Source: Elgaria multicarinata webbii | Lineage: Eukaryota; Chordata; Lepidosauria; Squamata; Anguidae | Direction of reading: 5' to 3' | NCBI RefSeq assembly: GCF_023053635.1 | Contig: NC_086175.1 | Location: 22,050,740-22,114,739 of the forward strand | Length of the DNA stretch: 64,000 bases | In this document: positions 60,170-64,000 of the stretch, one piece after another | How positions within the stretch are numbered: position 1 is the first letter of the stretch | Layout of the letters: each line of letters starts with the position of its first letter | Notes under the pieces: generated by a model | What the model was told of the DNA's origin: nothing | Database searches by the model: none | What the model saw: the letters and a program-made list of their open reading frames with translations, nothing else | Position numbers and translations under genes: made by a program

Positions 60170-62652
60170 ATACAAGCCTTTGAAGTGGCATCTGAATATG
60201 CAACTTTTTCCTAGGCAGGTAATATAAGCAGCAAGGATCAAAACAAAAAAAGGTTTTTTTCTGGAAATCCAGAGATATCTCTGAAGAGAAGCCTGCTTCC
60301 ACATAGAAATGTAGCACAGACAAAACCAGACTCCAGCCAGAATTAGCCCACTTCCAGGATTGACTGATTTCTTCTGAGTCTTTGCTTTCTGTAGCTTAAG
60401 AGGGTATTCACCTATCCTGTATTTGGAATGGTTAAACTGGTCTGGCTTCCATGTTATAGATACTAGTTTAAAGTTCAGAGACTGATTTAAAGTATTCCAA
60501 GCAAGCGATTTAAAGCACTAATATTTAAAGAAACATCAAGGACTTAGAAATGAGAACACTTTGGAAGAGCACAAATTAATGGGAAGGTAAAAACAACAAC
60601 AGCTAACCATGTTCTTTTAAATACTTCTTTTAAAAATCACTTGCTTGGAAGAATTCTATCTTTTTAAGTAAATGACATTCAACAAATGCAGAAAGGAAAG
60701 TAATTATAATAATTAGCAATAACTGTAGTTAGTGTATTGTTTCACTCAACTAGGAATACTTCAGCAGATAGAAATAACGATTAACATCAATTCTCGTGAA
60801 TTCTGGCTCTTAAAATAATTGTTATTTCAATACAAAATAAATGAATTTTAGATATATGTAATTATTATTTATATTAACAAACACTGGGGAGAAAAATATA
60901 TGTGTTTTTTACCTTGCTAATGTCTGAAGATAGAGACAAGTCATTTTAACAGGGAAATCCTCTGAAATGCCTTCCTTGACAATAGGAAGCTGGGACTGGA
61001 ATGGTTTGGAAGGGTGGTAGCACAAAATACTAGGCTCAGCGGCACTGCTCAAGGCCAGCAAAAACAGTGCATTTGCTTTGATTACTTGATGAGCTTCCAT
61101 GGTGGGCAAGGCACGAGGTGTCTTAACTTGCATTGGCTTTCTCCTAGATTGTTTGACCTACAAGGAGACAAAATAATGCTACTTCACGACTGTAGTGGAT
61201 CGTCAGGATCTAACAAGAGGTAAACACAATGTTCTCTTAGAGGAGAAAGGGTGCTGCAGTGGGCTTTGCACACTGCACTTGCTAGGTATTGCAGCTTTAG
61301 CACCTCACACTGGAGTTCCCCGTTTCTAGTTTATCCCCTCTTCAGAGCTCAACCAGCATGAGCATTTGAACATGAGAATGTAAAGAAGAATGAAAGGCTG
61401 TCTAAAAGCAAATCATCAAAATTGGGGCAGATAGTCCAAGCCTGTGACTTATGTCCCACTTTAAGCAATTACTCACTGTATCCCCCAGAGGCACTGCCAG
61501 AATAGTTAACAGAACCTGTAGCCCCTATTATAAATGCTTATTTTTCTCCCTTTCACAGTCACACATGGAAAACAGAAATGGGAGAATTCAGCACACTTAA
61601 ATGTGACAGACACTGGTCTAAAGTTCAATTTCTTTTTCCATTTTTGACTGTTTTTAGAACATTATACAGCAGTATTTGCAACTAAGTTCATTAAAATAAC
61701 TAGCCCACATTTTTTTGTTAGCTGCTTTTCTTACTGCCTGTCTGGCAGGCAATCTTTTCCACTCTTTTATGAAAGACAGCTTGAAAAGAACTTATAAAAA
61801 ATTCTCTTTATAAGAACTTATAAAAAAATTCTCAAATCTAAGCCAGTACAAATAATCAGGGAGTCACTAATTACAATTCTTAAGTAAGGCACACCCAGAG
61901 AAATTTATTTACTGTCCATTAAATTATCCAATAACCAAAGCTCTTTGGTCTGTGTACAATACATTAAAAACCCACAGTGCTAATAAACAAACAAAACCAG
62001 TGCAGAATAAAACCAAGATAAAACCAGCAGCAAAGAGTAAAACCATTACAACATCGTAAAACCAAATTAAAACACGCAGCAGTATAAAGTACTAAAAGCA
62101 GTTCTTAAAAGGCTTGGGAGAATAACAAAGTCTTCACCTGTCACCAGAAAGACCATAATGTAGGCACTACGTGAACATCCGAGGAAAGTATTCCACAAAC
62201 AGGGTGCCAGTACTGAAAGCAGTGTTAGCGCGAGCTTTGGCTATTGGGCAATACAGAAATGTAATAAGTAAATAAATAAATAAATAAATAATATTTTCTG
62301 CTGCCCAAAGCCCAACATGGAATCATGCAGTCAGATCACATTTCATCCTGATTATTACTGGCTTGATGTAAGAACAGCAAAGGCCCACTATTCTTAGATA
62401 GCTTCACTGCAACATGTAGCTGAGAAAAGCTACATGTCCCTGCCAGAGATTGTAAAAAACAGATTTTTTTTAAAAAAAATACCTTTTCTCTTGCTGCTGC
62501 CTGCTTTTCGCGGAGATATTTTTCTCTGCACCGATCACAGACGAGGTACCATGTGCTTCCTCCTATGCCACCATCACCACAATTACCAGCCCATCCACCA
62601 CAAAAGTGTCCAATGCTGTTATAGCCTTGCCCACCTGCATAGCGGCCACAAC
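29482..62652 (-). CDS. MYCBP2: MYCBP2 (PHR1/PAM/RPM-1), 3' part: 27 exons, C-terminal 1416 residues
   Basis: Giant neuronal and developmental E3 ubiquitin ligase that works with FBXO45 and SKP1; known targets include DLK-family kinases and NMNAT2, so it governs axon growth and degeneration. Twenty-seven exons, all GT-AG, join in one frame to the stop at 29484-29482. In order the protein part holds an N-terminal Cys-rich piece (GCGRYAGG...VCDRCREKY), helical regions, a DOC/APC10-like domain (exons at 49738-47156), a B-box-like zinc motif (39582-39454), the RING (CMICFTEAL... to CPICK, exons at 36736 and 35152) and the tandem-cysteine domain. The two catalytic cysteines of the RING-Cys-relay mechanism, C4520 and C4572 in the 4640-residue human numbering, are present as GGEARCD and AVFFCFGTT. 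These enzymes relay ubiquitin between the cysteines and esterify threonine. The family is about 4640 residues long; the first two thirds lie beyond 64000. The visible part looks intact. Confidence 0.97.
29598..31039 (-). other. MYCBP2: MYCBP2 intron before the last exon
   Basis: GT-AG intron. A palindromic MITE lies at 30385-30500; otherwise only AT-rich unassigned sequence is visible. Confidence 0.85.
30385..30500. repeat. Palindromic MITE (CCATGGAAATGAATG family)
   Basis: 'CTTGAAGTAGACCCATGGAAATGAATGG' (written here in two parts: CTTGAAGTAGACC, CATGGAAATGAATGG) is mirrored by CATTCATTTCCATGG and ATCTACTCTAAG. The related copy at 47905-48005 has 'CCATTGAAATCAATGGGACT'. The family is widespread in amniotes. 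Confidence 0.75.
31040..31205 (-). CDS. MYCBP2: MYCBP2 exon with second catalytic cysteine
   Basis: 166 bases from CTGTAG|ATGTGTCCC to CCTGCAG|GTAACA. It encodes [40 protein letters not shown] and [15 protein letters not shown]. The Cys codon at 31133-31131 (AVFFC) corresponds to human C4572, the downstream cysteine that transfers ubiquitin to threonine. Confidence 0.97.
31319..31426 (-). CDS. MYCBP2: MYCBP2 exon with first catalytic cysteine
   Basis: 108 bases, 36 codons: [20 protein letters not shown] then [16 protein letters not shown]. The Cys codon at 31402-31400 (EARC) corresponds to human C4520, the upstream relay cysteine. Flanked by CTTAG|GC and CTCAG|GTAGTG. Confidence 0.97.
32285..32412. 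repeat. (ATA)n and (GA)n microsatellites
   Basis: ATAATAATAATAATAATAAA repeats at 32285-32320 and GAGAGAGAGAGAGAGAGA at 32394-32412, separated by unique sequence. Confidence 0.9.
32833..32925. repeat. Short hAT-like repeat (CCAGGGGTAGGCAATACGGT)
   Basis: Starts CCAGGGGTAGGCAATACGGT and contains GGGCCCCAGTGTACCCCTGG and 'GTGCCC' words. It resembles a known amniote non-autonomous hAT family. Only an approximate span can be given. Confidence 0.45.
33186..33395 (-). CDS. MYCBP2: MYCBP2 exon after the RING
   Basis: 210 bases, 70 codons from ATAACAG|AACAAAAT to AAAAAG|GTAAGA. Begins [20 protein letters not shown] (right after the last RING cysteine pair) and ends YVCYKCKK. It forms the linker helix between RING and tandem-cysteine domain. 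Confidence 0.97.
33562..33631. repeat. Short palindromic MITE (CAATCCTACACATG)
   Basis: 'CAATCCTACACATGTTTACT' and 'TGGGACTTAGTCCCAGG' then 'GTATAGGGCTGCAG' are mirror-like. A related copy is near 54265-54345 (CCTATGCATC ... AGGATTGCAATC). Confidence 0.6.
34465..34768 (-). mobile_element. Sauria-type tRNA-derived SINE with intact target duplication
   Basis: On the minus strand the head reads GGGCCTCGTGTGGCGCAGAG then TGGTAAGCGG (box A) and GAGTTCGATCCCAGC (box B). Next come GTCGACTCAGCCTTCCATCC, GGTCGGTAAAATGAGTACCC, GGGGAAGGCAATGGCAAACC and a CCTTTCCTTTCC tail. The tRNA-like head, body and ACCTTT-type tail fit the Sauria SINE of squamates. It is flanked by a perfect 12-base duplication TAATGGTGCATG (34453-34464 and 34769-34780), so it is complete and probably young. 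Confidence 0.92.
35045..35152 (-). CDS. MYCBP2: MYCBP2 exon, second half of RING
   Basis: 108 bases: [20 protein letters not shown] then [16 protein letters not shown]. Gives the CxHxxHxxC core and the final CPIC pair of the RING that recruits the E2. Confidence 0.97.
35153..36547 (-). other. MYCBP2: MYCBP2 intron
   Basis: Contains a G-run (35359-35374) and a palindromic MITE (35651-35880); a short eroded 'AACCATAGTTAG' palindrome precedes it near 35.55 kb. No gene is seen in the rest. Confidence 0.85.
35651..35880. repeat. MITE 'TTCACATGTAATGCTAAGCC'
   Basis: Left end GGGTTCACATGTAATGCTAAG and right end GGCTTAGCATGTTATGTGAA with mirrored CCATGATGGGTT/AACCATCATGG. It is about 230 bases with a non-coding middle. 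The ends resemble the GTTCAGA family (TAAGCCATGG words), so the two may be cousins. Confidence 0.7.
36548..36736 (-). CDS. MYCBP2: MYCBP2 exon, zinc motif and first half of RING
   Basis: 189 bases, 63 codons: [63 protein letters not shown]. The Cys/His-rich start is followed by CMIC, the first RING pair. Confidence 0.97.
36737..37730 (-). other. MYCBP2: MYCBP2 intron, nothing recognised
   Basis: GT-AG intron of ordinary AT-rich sequence. I see no repeat, RNA or coding feature in it. Confidence 0.8.
37731..37834 (-). CDS. MYCBP2: MYCBP2 exon
   Basis: 104 bases: split Gly, then [20 protein letters not shown] and [14 protein letters not shown], a Cys-rich stretch leading into the next exon's zinc motif. 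Confidence 0.95.
38040..38160 (-). mobile_element. tRNA-derived SINE remnant
   Basis: The minus strand reads GTAGCGAAGTGGGAGAGCAC (box A-like), 'TGCATGTAGAAG', 'GATTCGGTCCCCTGGCACC' (box B-like), and then GCAGTTAAAAACCTTCGGTA. The same family is seen near 55505-55625. The SINE is known from reptile genomes; it is eroded here. Confidence 0.65.
38705..39015. mobile_element. CR1/L3-like LINE piece (GGATCAGACCAAGGGTCCAT)
   Basis: Contains CTGATGCTGGATCAGACCAA, GGGTCCATCTAGTCCAGCAC, 'CACACAGTGGCCAACCAGCC' and later GCCATCAATAGCC and 'CTTTTAAAGCCATCCAAATT'. This order is that of an ancient amniote CR1/L3-derived repeat. No coding capacity. Confidence 0.7.
39175..39307 (-). CDS. MYCBP2: MYCBP2 exon
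   Basis: 133 bases: [44 protein letters not shown] plus one base of Gly. Follows the B-box-like exon. Confidence 0.96.
39454..39582 (-). CDS. MYCBP2: MYCBP2 exon, B-box-like zinc motif
   Basis: 129 bases, 43 codons: [43 protein letters not shown]. The spaced C-H-C-C-C-C-H-H pattern fits a B-box-like zinc-binding fold. Confidence 0.97.
39935..40040. repeat. Palindromic MITE-like repeat
   Basis: CTGGGGTGGGAAACCTTTGG starts it, and GGCCACACTGGCTGGGACTA with ATGGGAATTGCAAA closes it. It is the same broad family as 183-300 with a lost right end. Confidence 0.55.
40335..40397. repeat. hAT-like element end
   Basis: AGGAACCCCAGGGTTCCCCA then GTTTGAAAAACACTGCA is the reverse of a common hAT/Charlie-like terminus (GCAGTGTTTTTCAAAC...GGGGAACC). 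Only this end is clear. Confidence 0.45.
41150..41442 (+). mobile_element. CR1 LINE, 5'-truncated 3' end
   Basis: Reads CTGGACATCAGGAAAAACTT, 'CCTGACTGTTAGAGCAGTACG', GGAATCAGTTACCTAGGGAG, 'GGGTTGGACTCGATGGCC' and ends with the CR1 hallmark tail ATTCTATGATTCTATGATTC. It is in the opposite orientation to MYCBP2. One frame still reads [20 protein letters not shown] and [20 protein letters not shown], as in the ORF2 C-terminus. Confidence 0.93.
41460..41561 (-). CDS. MYCBP2: MYCBP2 exon
   Basis: 102 bases, 34 codons: [20 protein letters not shown] then [14 protein letters not shown]. Acceptor TTTTCCACAG|CTTTGG; donor CAGATG|GTGAGA, with a CR1 tail just downstream. Confidence 0.95.
41562..42563 (-). 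other. MYCBP2: MYCBP2 intron with LINE 3' end
   Basis: Mostly filled by a LINE-derived 3' region at about 41878-42215 (minus orientation: TATATACCGCCTTTATCCGC ... GTGCATTCCATAGTTGAGG). The rest is unassigned. Confidence 0.8.
41878..42215 (-). mobile_element. LINE-derived 3' region (L2/CR1 type)
   Basis: 'TTATATACCGCCTTTATCCG' then GCTATGTACAACCATTTACA and, further on, GGGGGAGTGCATTCCATAGT. Read on the minus strand this is the usual order 'gcattccacag ... ttgtacatagc ... cggtatataa' of a squamate L2-type 3' end. Confidence 0.6.
42564..42683 (-). CDS. MYCBP2: MYCBP2 exon
   Basis: 120 bases, 40 codons: [20 protein letters not shown] then [20 protein letters not shown], a helical segment before the B-box-like region. 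Phase 0 at both ends. Confidence 0.96.
42684..43926 (-). other. MYCBP2: MYCBP2 intron, nothing clear
   Basis: Ordinary sequence with a purine-rich A/G stretch (43318-43348). No gene or recognised repeat. Confidence 0.75.
43927..44023 (-). CDS. MYCBP2: MYCBP2 exon
   Basis: 97 bases: split Ser, [32 protein letters not shown]. Donor GCAGCT|GTAAGC, acceptor CTGTAG|CTATC. Confidence 0.96.
44235..44518 (-). CDS. MYCBP2: MYCBP2 exon
   Basis: 284 bases: [94 protein letters not shown]. Helical stretch followed by a low-complexity Thr/Gly loop. Confidence 0.97.
44611..44877 (-). CDS. MYCBP2: MYCBP2 exon
   Basis: 267 bases, 89 codons starting [20 protein letters not shown] and ending [15 protein letters not shown]. 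Its acceptor is preceded by an unusual C-run (plus strand G-run 44885-44902), not the common U-rich tract. Confidence 0.97.
44878..47155 (-). other. MYCBP2: Two MYCBP2 introns around exon 45876-45956
   Basis: In 44.9-45.87 and 45.96-47.15 kb I recognise no gene, RNA or clear repeat family; sequence is AT-rich and apparently unique. Confidence 0.75.
45876..45956 (-). CDS. MYCBP2: MYCBP2 exon (small)
   Basis: 81 bases, 27 codons: [20 protein letters not shown] then LTNLQKQ. Acceptor TTTAAAG|GCAACT, donor AAGCAG|GTTTGT. Confidence 0.95.
47156..47254 (-). CDS. MYCBP2: MYCBP2 exon
   Basis: 99 bases, 33 codons: [20 protein letters not shown] then [13 protein letters not shown]. End of the DOC-like domain followed by an acidic linker. 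Confidence 0.95.
47255..48188 (-). other. MYCBP2: MYCBP2 intron with MITE
   Basis: A palindromic MITE occupies about 47905-48005; the rest is AT-rich and unassigned. Confidence 0.8.
47905..48005. repeat. Palindromic MITE (CCATTGAAATCAATGGGACT)
   Basis: 'CTTAGAGCAGACCCATTGAA' and ATCAATGGGACTAACTTAAG are mirrored by AGTCCCATTGATTTCAATGG and 'TTGCTCTAAG'. It is nearly perfectly palindromic, a family shared with 30385-30500. Confidence 0.8.
48189..48428 (-). CDS. MYCBP2: MYCBP2 exon, DOC-like domain
   Basis: 240 bases, 80 codons: [80 protein letters not shown]. This beta-rich stretch with the '[10 protein letters not shown]' strand is typical of the DOC/APC10 fold. Confidence 0.97.
48429..49513 (-). 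other. MYCBP2: MYCBP2 introns around exon 48963-49028
   Basis: Two short introns (48429-48962, 49029-49513) with no recognised feature. Confidence 0.8.
48963..49028 (-). CDS. MYCBP2: MYCBP2 exon (66 bases)
   Basis: 22 codons: [20 protein letters not shown] then KQ. The smallest coding exon in the window, inside the DOC-like domain, too short to stand out by itself but with exact phase and family match. Confidence 0.95.
49514..49738 (-). CDS. MYCBP2: MYCBP2 exon, start of DOC-like domain
   Basis: 225 bases, 75 codons: [75 protein letters not shown]. '[19 protein letters not shown]' is the ligand-loop-like segment of the DOC fold. Confidence 0.97.
50253..50409 (-). CDS. MYCBP2: MYCBP2 exon
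   Basis: 157 bases: split Arg, [52 protein letters not shown]. Confidence 0.96.
51455..51535 (+). mobile_element. L2-type LINE tail
   Basis: 'TTTTTAATTTCTGTGAACCG', TCCAGAGTTTTGGCTATAGG and 'GCGGTATAGAAATATAATAA' are the last bases of the L2-type 3' UTR. Confidence 0.75.
51759..51919 (-). CDS. MYCBP2: MYCBP2 exon
   Basis: 161 bases: [53 protein letters not shown] plus two bases of the next Arg. Confidence 0.96.
51945..52150 (-). mobile_element. LINE-derived 3' region
   Basis: 'TTATTTAATGCATTTTAGCC', GCCTTTCAAGTCTCCAATCT and 'CAAGACAACTTACAACGTAG' read, on the minus strand, as the tail of an L2/CR1-type element. Confidence 0.5.
52410..52930 (-). mobile_element. Possible solo LTR (fossil retroelement end)
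   Basis: On the minus strand a G-rich part with a TATA-like GTATAAATGG is followed by AT-rich sequence with AATAAA and a GT-rich stretch, then 'TCTGCTTGGC'. That order suggests LTR U3-R-U5. It resembles in layout the stretch at 6265-6720. No internal retroelement part is attached; boundaries are uncertain and the copy looks old to middle-aged. Confidence 0.35.
53724..53873 (-). CDS. MYCBP2: MYCBP2 exon
   Basis: 150 bases, 50 codons: [50 protein letters not shown], the last part an acidic low-complexity linker. Confidence 0.97.
54265..54345. repeat. Short MITE (CCTATGCATC...AGGATTGCAATC)
   Basis: 'TTCCTATGCATCTTTGCTCA' and 'GTAAGTATTCATAGGATTGC' are mirror related, as in the copy at 33562-33631; an internal 'CTAGGTAAGTAT' is duplicated. 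Confidence 0.55.
55505..55625 (-). mobile_element. tRNA-derived SINE remnant
   Basis: GAGGCAGGGAACTTTTCCAG ... GCCTGCAACCTTCTACATTC and 'AAAGCATGTTCTTTGTCACT' run parallel to the SINE at 38040-38160, with eroded promoter boxes. Confidence 0.55.
56047..56246 (-). CDS. MYCBP2: MYCBP2 exon
   Basis: 200 bases: split codon, [66 protein letters not shown]. Confidence 0.97.
56940..56987. repeat. (ATT)n microsatellite
   Basis: About 16 pure TTA/ATT units; a likely polymorphic site. Confidence 0.97.
57160..57345. repeat. Ancient interspersed repeat (CCTGTGAGGTAGGTTGGGCT)
   Basis: Includes 'ATTTTATCCTCACAACAACA', CCTGTGAGGTAGGTTGGGCT, 'GAGAGTCTGTGACTGGCCCA' and 'GTGGGGACAAGAACCTGGAT'. It is a very common reptile repeat of L2/MIR-like kind; class assignment is uncertain. 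Confidence 0.55.
58090..58590 (+). mobile_element. L2-type LINE 3' end with ORF2 C-terminus
   Basis: One frame reads [40 protein letters not shown], then '[16 protein letters not shown]' and [15 protein letters not shown], typical of the L2 ORF2 C-terminus. The 3' UTR with 'GAGCGGTATATAAATATTG' and AATAAA-rich tail follows. 5' truncated, opposite to MYCBP2. Confidence 0.9.
58718..58875 (-). CDS. MYCBP2: MYCBP2 exon
   Basis: 158 bases: split Ser, [52 protein letters not shown] and one base of the next codon. A Ser/Thr- and Arg-rich linker. Confidence 0.96.
58876..59619 (-). other. MYCBP2: MYCBP2 intron
   Basis: An eroded palindromic repeat (GTCAACCATGGTTTGCCCCA ... GTTAACCATGATTAAC) lies at about 58980-59075. 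Nothing else is seen. Confidence 0.75.
59620..59787 (-). CDS. MYCBP2: MYCBP2 exon
   Basis: 168 bases: split Arg, [55 protein letters not shown]. The acceptor tract is TTTTCCCCCCCAG. Confidence 0.97.
59788..60912 (-). other. MYCBP2: MYCBP2 intron with L2 tail
   Basis: An L2 tail (GAGCTTCGGCTATTGGGCGG then (AATA)n) lies at 60107-60172, plus strand. The rest is AT-rich and unassigned. Confidence 0.8.
60107..60172 (+). mobile_element. L2-type LINE tail
   Basis: Only the last bases of the 3' UTR and about ten AATA units remain. Confidence 0.75.
60913..61157 (-). CDS. MYCBP2: MYCBP2 exon
   Basis: 245 bases: [81 protein letters not shown] plus two bases of Arg. Basic N-terminal part, then a helical segment. 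Confidence 0.97.
61158..62482 (-). other. MYCBP2: MYCBP2 intron with LINE-derived repeats
   Basis: 61.16-61.89 kb: nothing recognised. 61895-62220 is a LINE 3' region on the minus strand (CAAAGCTCTTTGGTCTGTGT ... TATTCCACAAACAGGGTGCC), followed by a plus-strand L2 tail at 62225-62291 (CTATTGGGCAATACAGAAAT, then (AATA)n). Confidence 0.75.
62483..62652 (-). CDS. MYCBP2: MYCBP2 exon, most upstream one in the window
   Basis: 170 bases: split Gly, [56 protein letters not shown]. Gly/Cys-rich zinc-binding-like region with a CDRC motif, followed by a basic helix. The next exon upstream is outside the window. Confidence 0.97.
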
Positions 62653-63148
62653 CTTAAAATGATGAGAAGTCATGTTTAACAGTAAGGTCAGCTAAAGCCA
62701 TTATGTATTTGCCAGGCCAGGTAATCACAGAGAGTCATGCTTTTAAGAGCCTGCCAGAAAACCCGTCACAGATTTAAGGGTTCTCTTTTACTACTGTTAT
62801 ATTAACCAATGCATGGATTGCATATGAGAATACATCCTCTTGAGCTCAGACCATTTAAGCCATGAGAAAGTTGGGCTCAGGTGTTTATCTAGTATATTCA
62901 CCCTGGGCAGATACACCTTACTCAAGACAACACCATTCCTGGGTATTATTATGAACCACAACAATTCATATTACTAGCCTTCATTCTGAGGGGACCATTA
63001 TAATCCTGTGAGTTCTCCTCCAGCCTGGACTGTAATTTGAGCAAGAGAAAAATTCTCCCCTCTCTGTCCCCCCCACTAATCTGTCTCTGTCGTGGTGGGG
63101 TGGCAAGGAGGCCTTCTTTTTGACACTGGCTATAATGCTGCTATGTTC

Positions 63149-63257
63149 AAGATGCCAGGGAGCATGGGAAATTAGTCATCAAACACCCTTGTACAGTGAT
63201 CATTCAAAGGATTCAGGTGTCCTTGGGAAACTACATTTCCCAGGATTCCTGGCATCT
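63149..63257. repeat. Palindromic hAT-like MITE (GATGCCAGG...CCTGGCATC)
   Basis: GATGCCAGGGAGCATGGGAA on the left and TTTCCCAGGATTCCTGGCATC on the right are inverted. It is a typical amniote 'ACTACATTTCCCAG' repeat. Confidence 0.65.
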
Positions 63258-63589
63258 GGGATGCTGCCATAGCAGTACTCCAGGAAGTGATAAGGAGACA
63301 GGCAGGTGTCCCTCCCTGCTGCTGTCTTCAGGCCAGATAAATGGCTGGCAGAAGGCTAACAGATGGAGGAGGGGAAGAGAAGAAGATATTTCAATTCTGT
63401 CACATACCTAATAATGTCACTGGGGTGCAACCTGGGCTCACAATCAACCAATATTGTTAATCAACTGTTATATTGTCAGGAGGGGAAATGTGGTAATTCA
63501 GATTCTGATCCAAGATGGAGATTATCACCTTGAACAAACTGTTTCTCTCTTATCAACAGTATACCACTAAGGATTCAGTGAATGCTCTT

Positions 63590-63637
63590 ACTGAAGATAA
63601 GCTGGTTTAAACATGGATGGGAGACCACTGGGAGCTC
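63590..63637 (+). repeat. 5S rRNA-like fragment
   Basis: GATAAGCTGGTTTAAACATG and GATGGGAGACCACTGGGA resemble the internal control region of 5S rRNA (AAGCAGG...GGTTAGTACTTGGATGGGAGACC...TGGGA). Only about 45 bases match, so it is a pseudogene piece or the head of a 5S-derived SINE, not a gene. Confidence 0.4.
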
Positions 63638-63643
63638 TATAAA

Positions 63644-63647
63644 ACAC

Positions 63648-63684
<37 letters not shown>
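63644..63684. repeat. (GA)n microsatellite
   Basis: About 20 pure GA units directly after the 5S-like stretch. Confidence 0.95.
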
Positions 63685-63687
<3 letters not shown>

Positions 63688-64000
63688 GACACTACCAAAG
63701 CACACTAAGCAAGGCTGCAATCTAAAAGCCAAACAGCAGAAAACATTGAATTCATACTGTCTGCCCAGTTTAGCTGTAAAGCAGGGATCTGATGTTTACA
63801 TCAGAAGAGACACAGTGATGAGGGGAGCCTAACTTCTTTGTGTTGAGATGCCTAAACTGCCACCTCCCCAGCTTGGCTCCAATTCCAGAAGAGAGCTGGG
63901 TCAAGAAAAATGAACCTGGGCAATGGAAAACAGGAGGTCCAGGCCAGGAAGGATTCAGCTACTCATACTCATAAAACTCTCCCCCACCCCATTCCCCAAC

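Larger units (their letters stand above)
62653..64000 (-). other. MYCBP2: MYCBP2 intron, runs off the window
   Basis: Contains a MITE (63149-63257), a short 5S-rRNA-like stretch and a (GA)n run. No further MYCBP2 exon is visible before 64000. Confidence 0.75.

Overview
This is vertebrate nuclear DNA. It is AT-rich, with intron-split genes, a CpG-island promoter and many interspersed repeats. The repeats point to a squamate reptile (lizard or snake): a tRNA-headed SINE of the Sauria type with an ACCTTT-type tail, CR1 and L2 LINE ends with AATAAAT-like tails, a Penelope-like fragment, a Helitron, and many short palindromic DNA transposons. No species can be named from the sequence alone.

Two conserved genes lie head to tail on the minus strand. 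FBXL3 (F-box receptor for the clock proteins CRY1 and CRY2) has its whole coding region at 17139-3809 in four coding exons. A probable non-coding first exon sits in a CpG island near 20.4-20.8 kb, and a long 3' UTR runs to about 1.6 kb. About 8 kb of repeat-bearing intergenic DNA follows. The 3' part of MYCBP2 (PHR1/PAM/Highwire/RPM-1, a giant RING-linked E3 ligase) then fills 28.8-62.65 kb. I could place 27 exons with matching splice phases, giving 1416 residues in one open frame to the natural stop. The rest of MYCBP2 lies beyond the right edge. FBXL3 and MYCBP2 are neighbours in the same orientation in human, so this is conserved synteny. Both gene products are ubiquitin ligase components, but they work in separate pathways.

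Region by region: 1-3.8 kb, sequence downstream of FBXL3 and its 3' UTR (with a MITE in the UTR); 3.8-20.4 kb, FBXL3 exons and introns (a short Helitron with helicase remnant, an unrecognised pair of open frames near 12 kb, a GC-rich minisatellite block at 15.6-16.4 kb); 20.2-21.0 kb, CpG island; 21-28.8 kb, intergenic with L2, Penelope and MITE copies; 28.8-64 kb, MYCBP2 with repeat-filled introns.

I found no RNA gene, CRISPR array or obviously new multi-gene system. The most noteworthy items are the two-ended Helitron, a nested MITE pair with a TA target duplication, a CR1 copy ending about 18 bases from a MYCBP2 splice donor, the GC-rich intron-1 block of FBXL3, and an unidentified broken coding fragment in FBXL3 intron 2.
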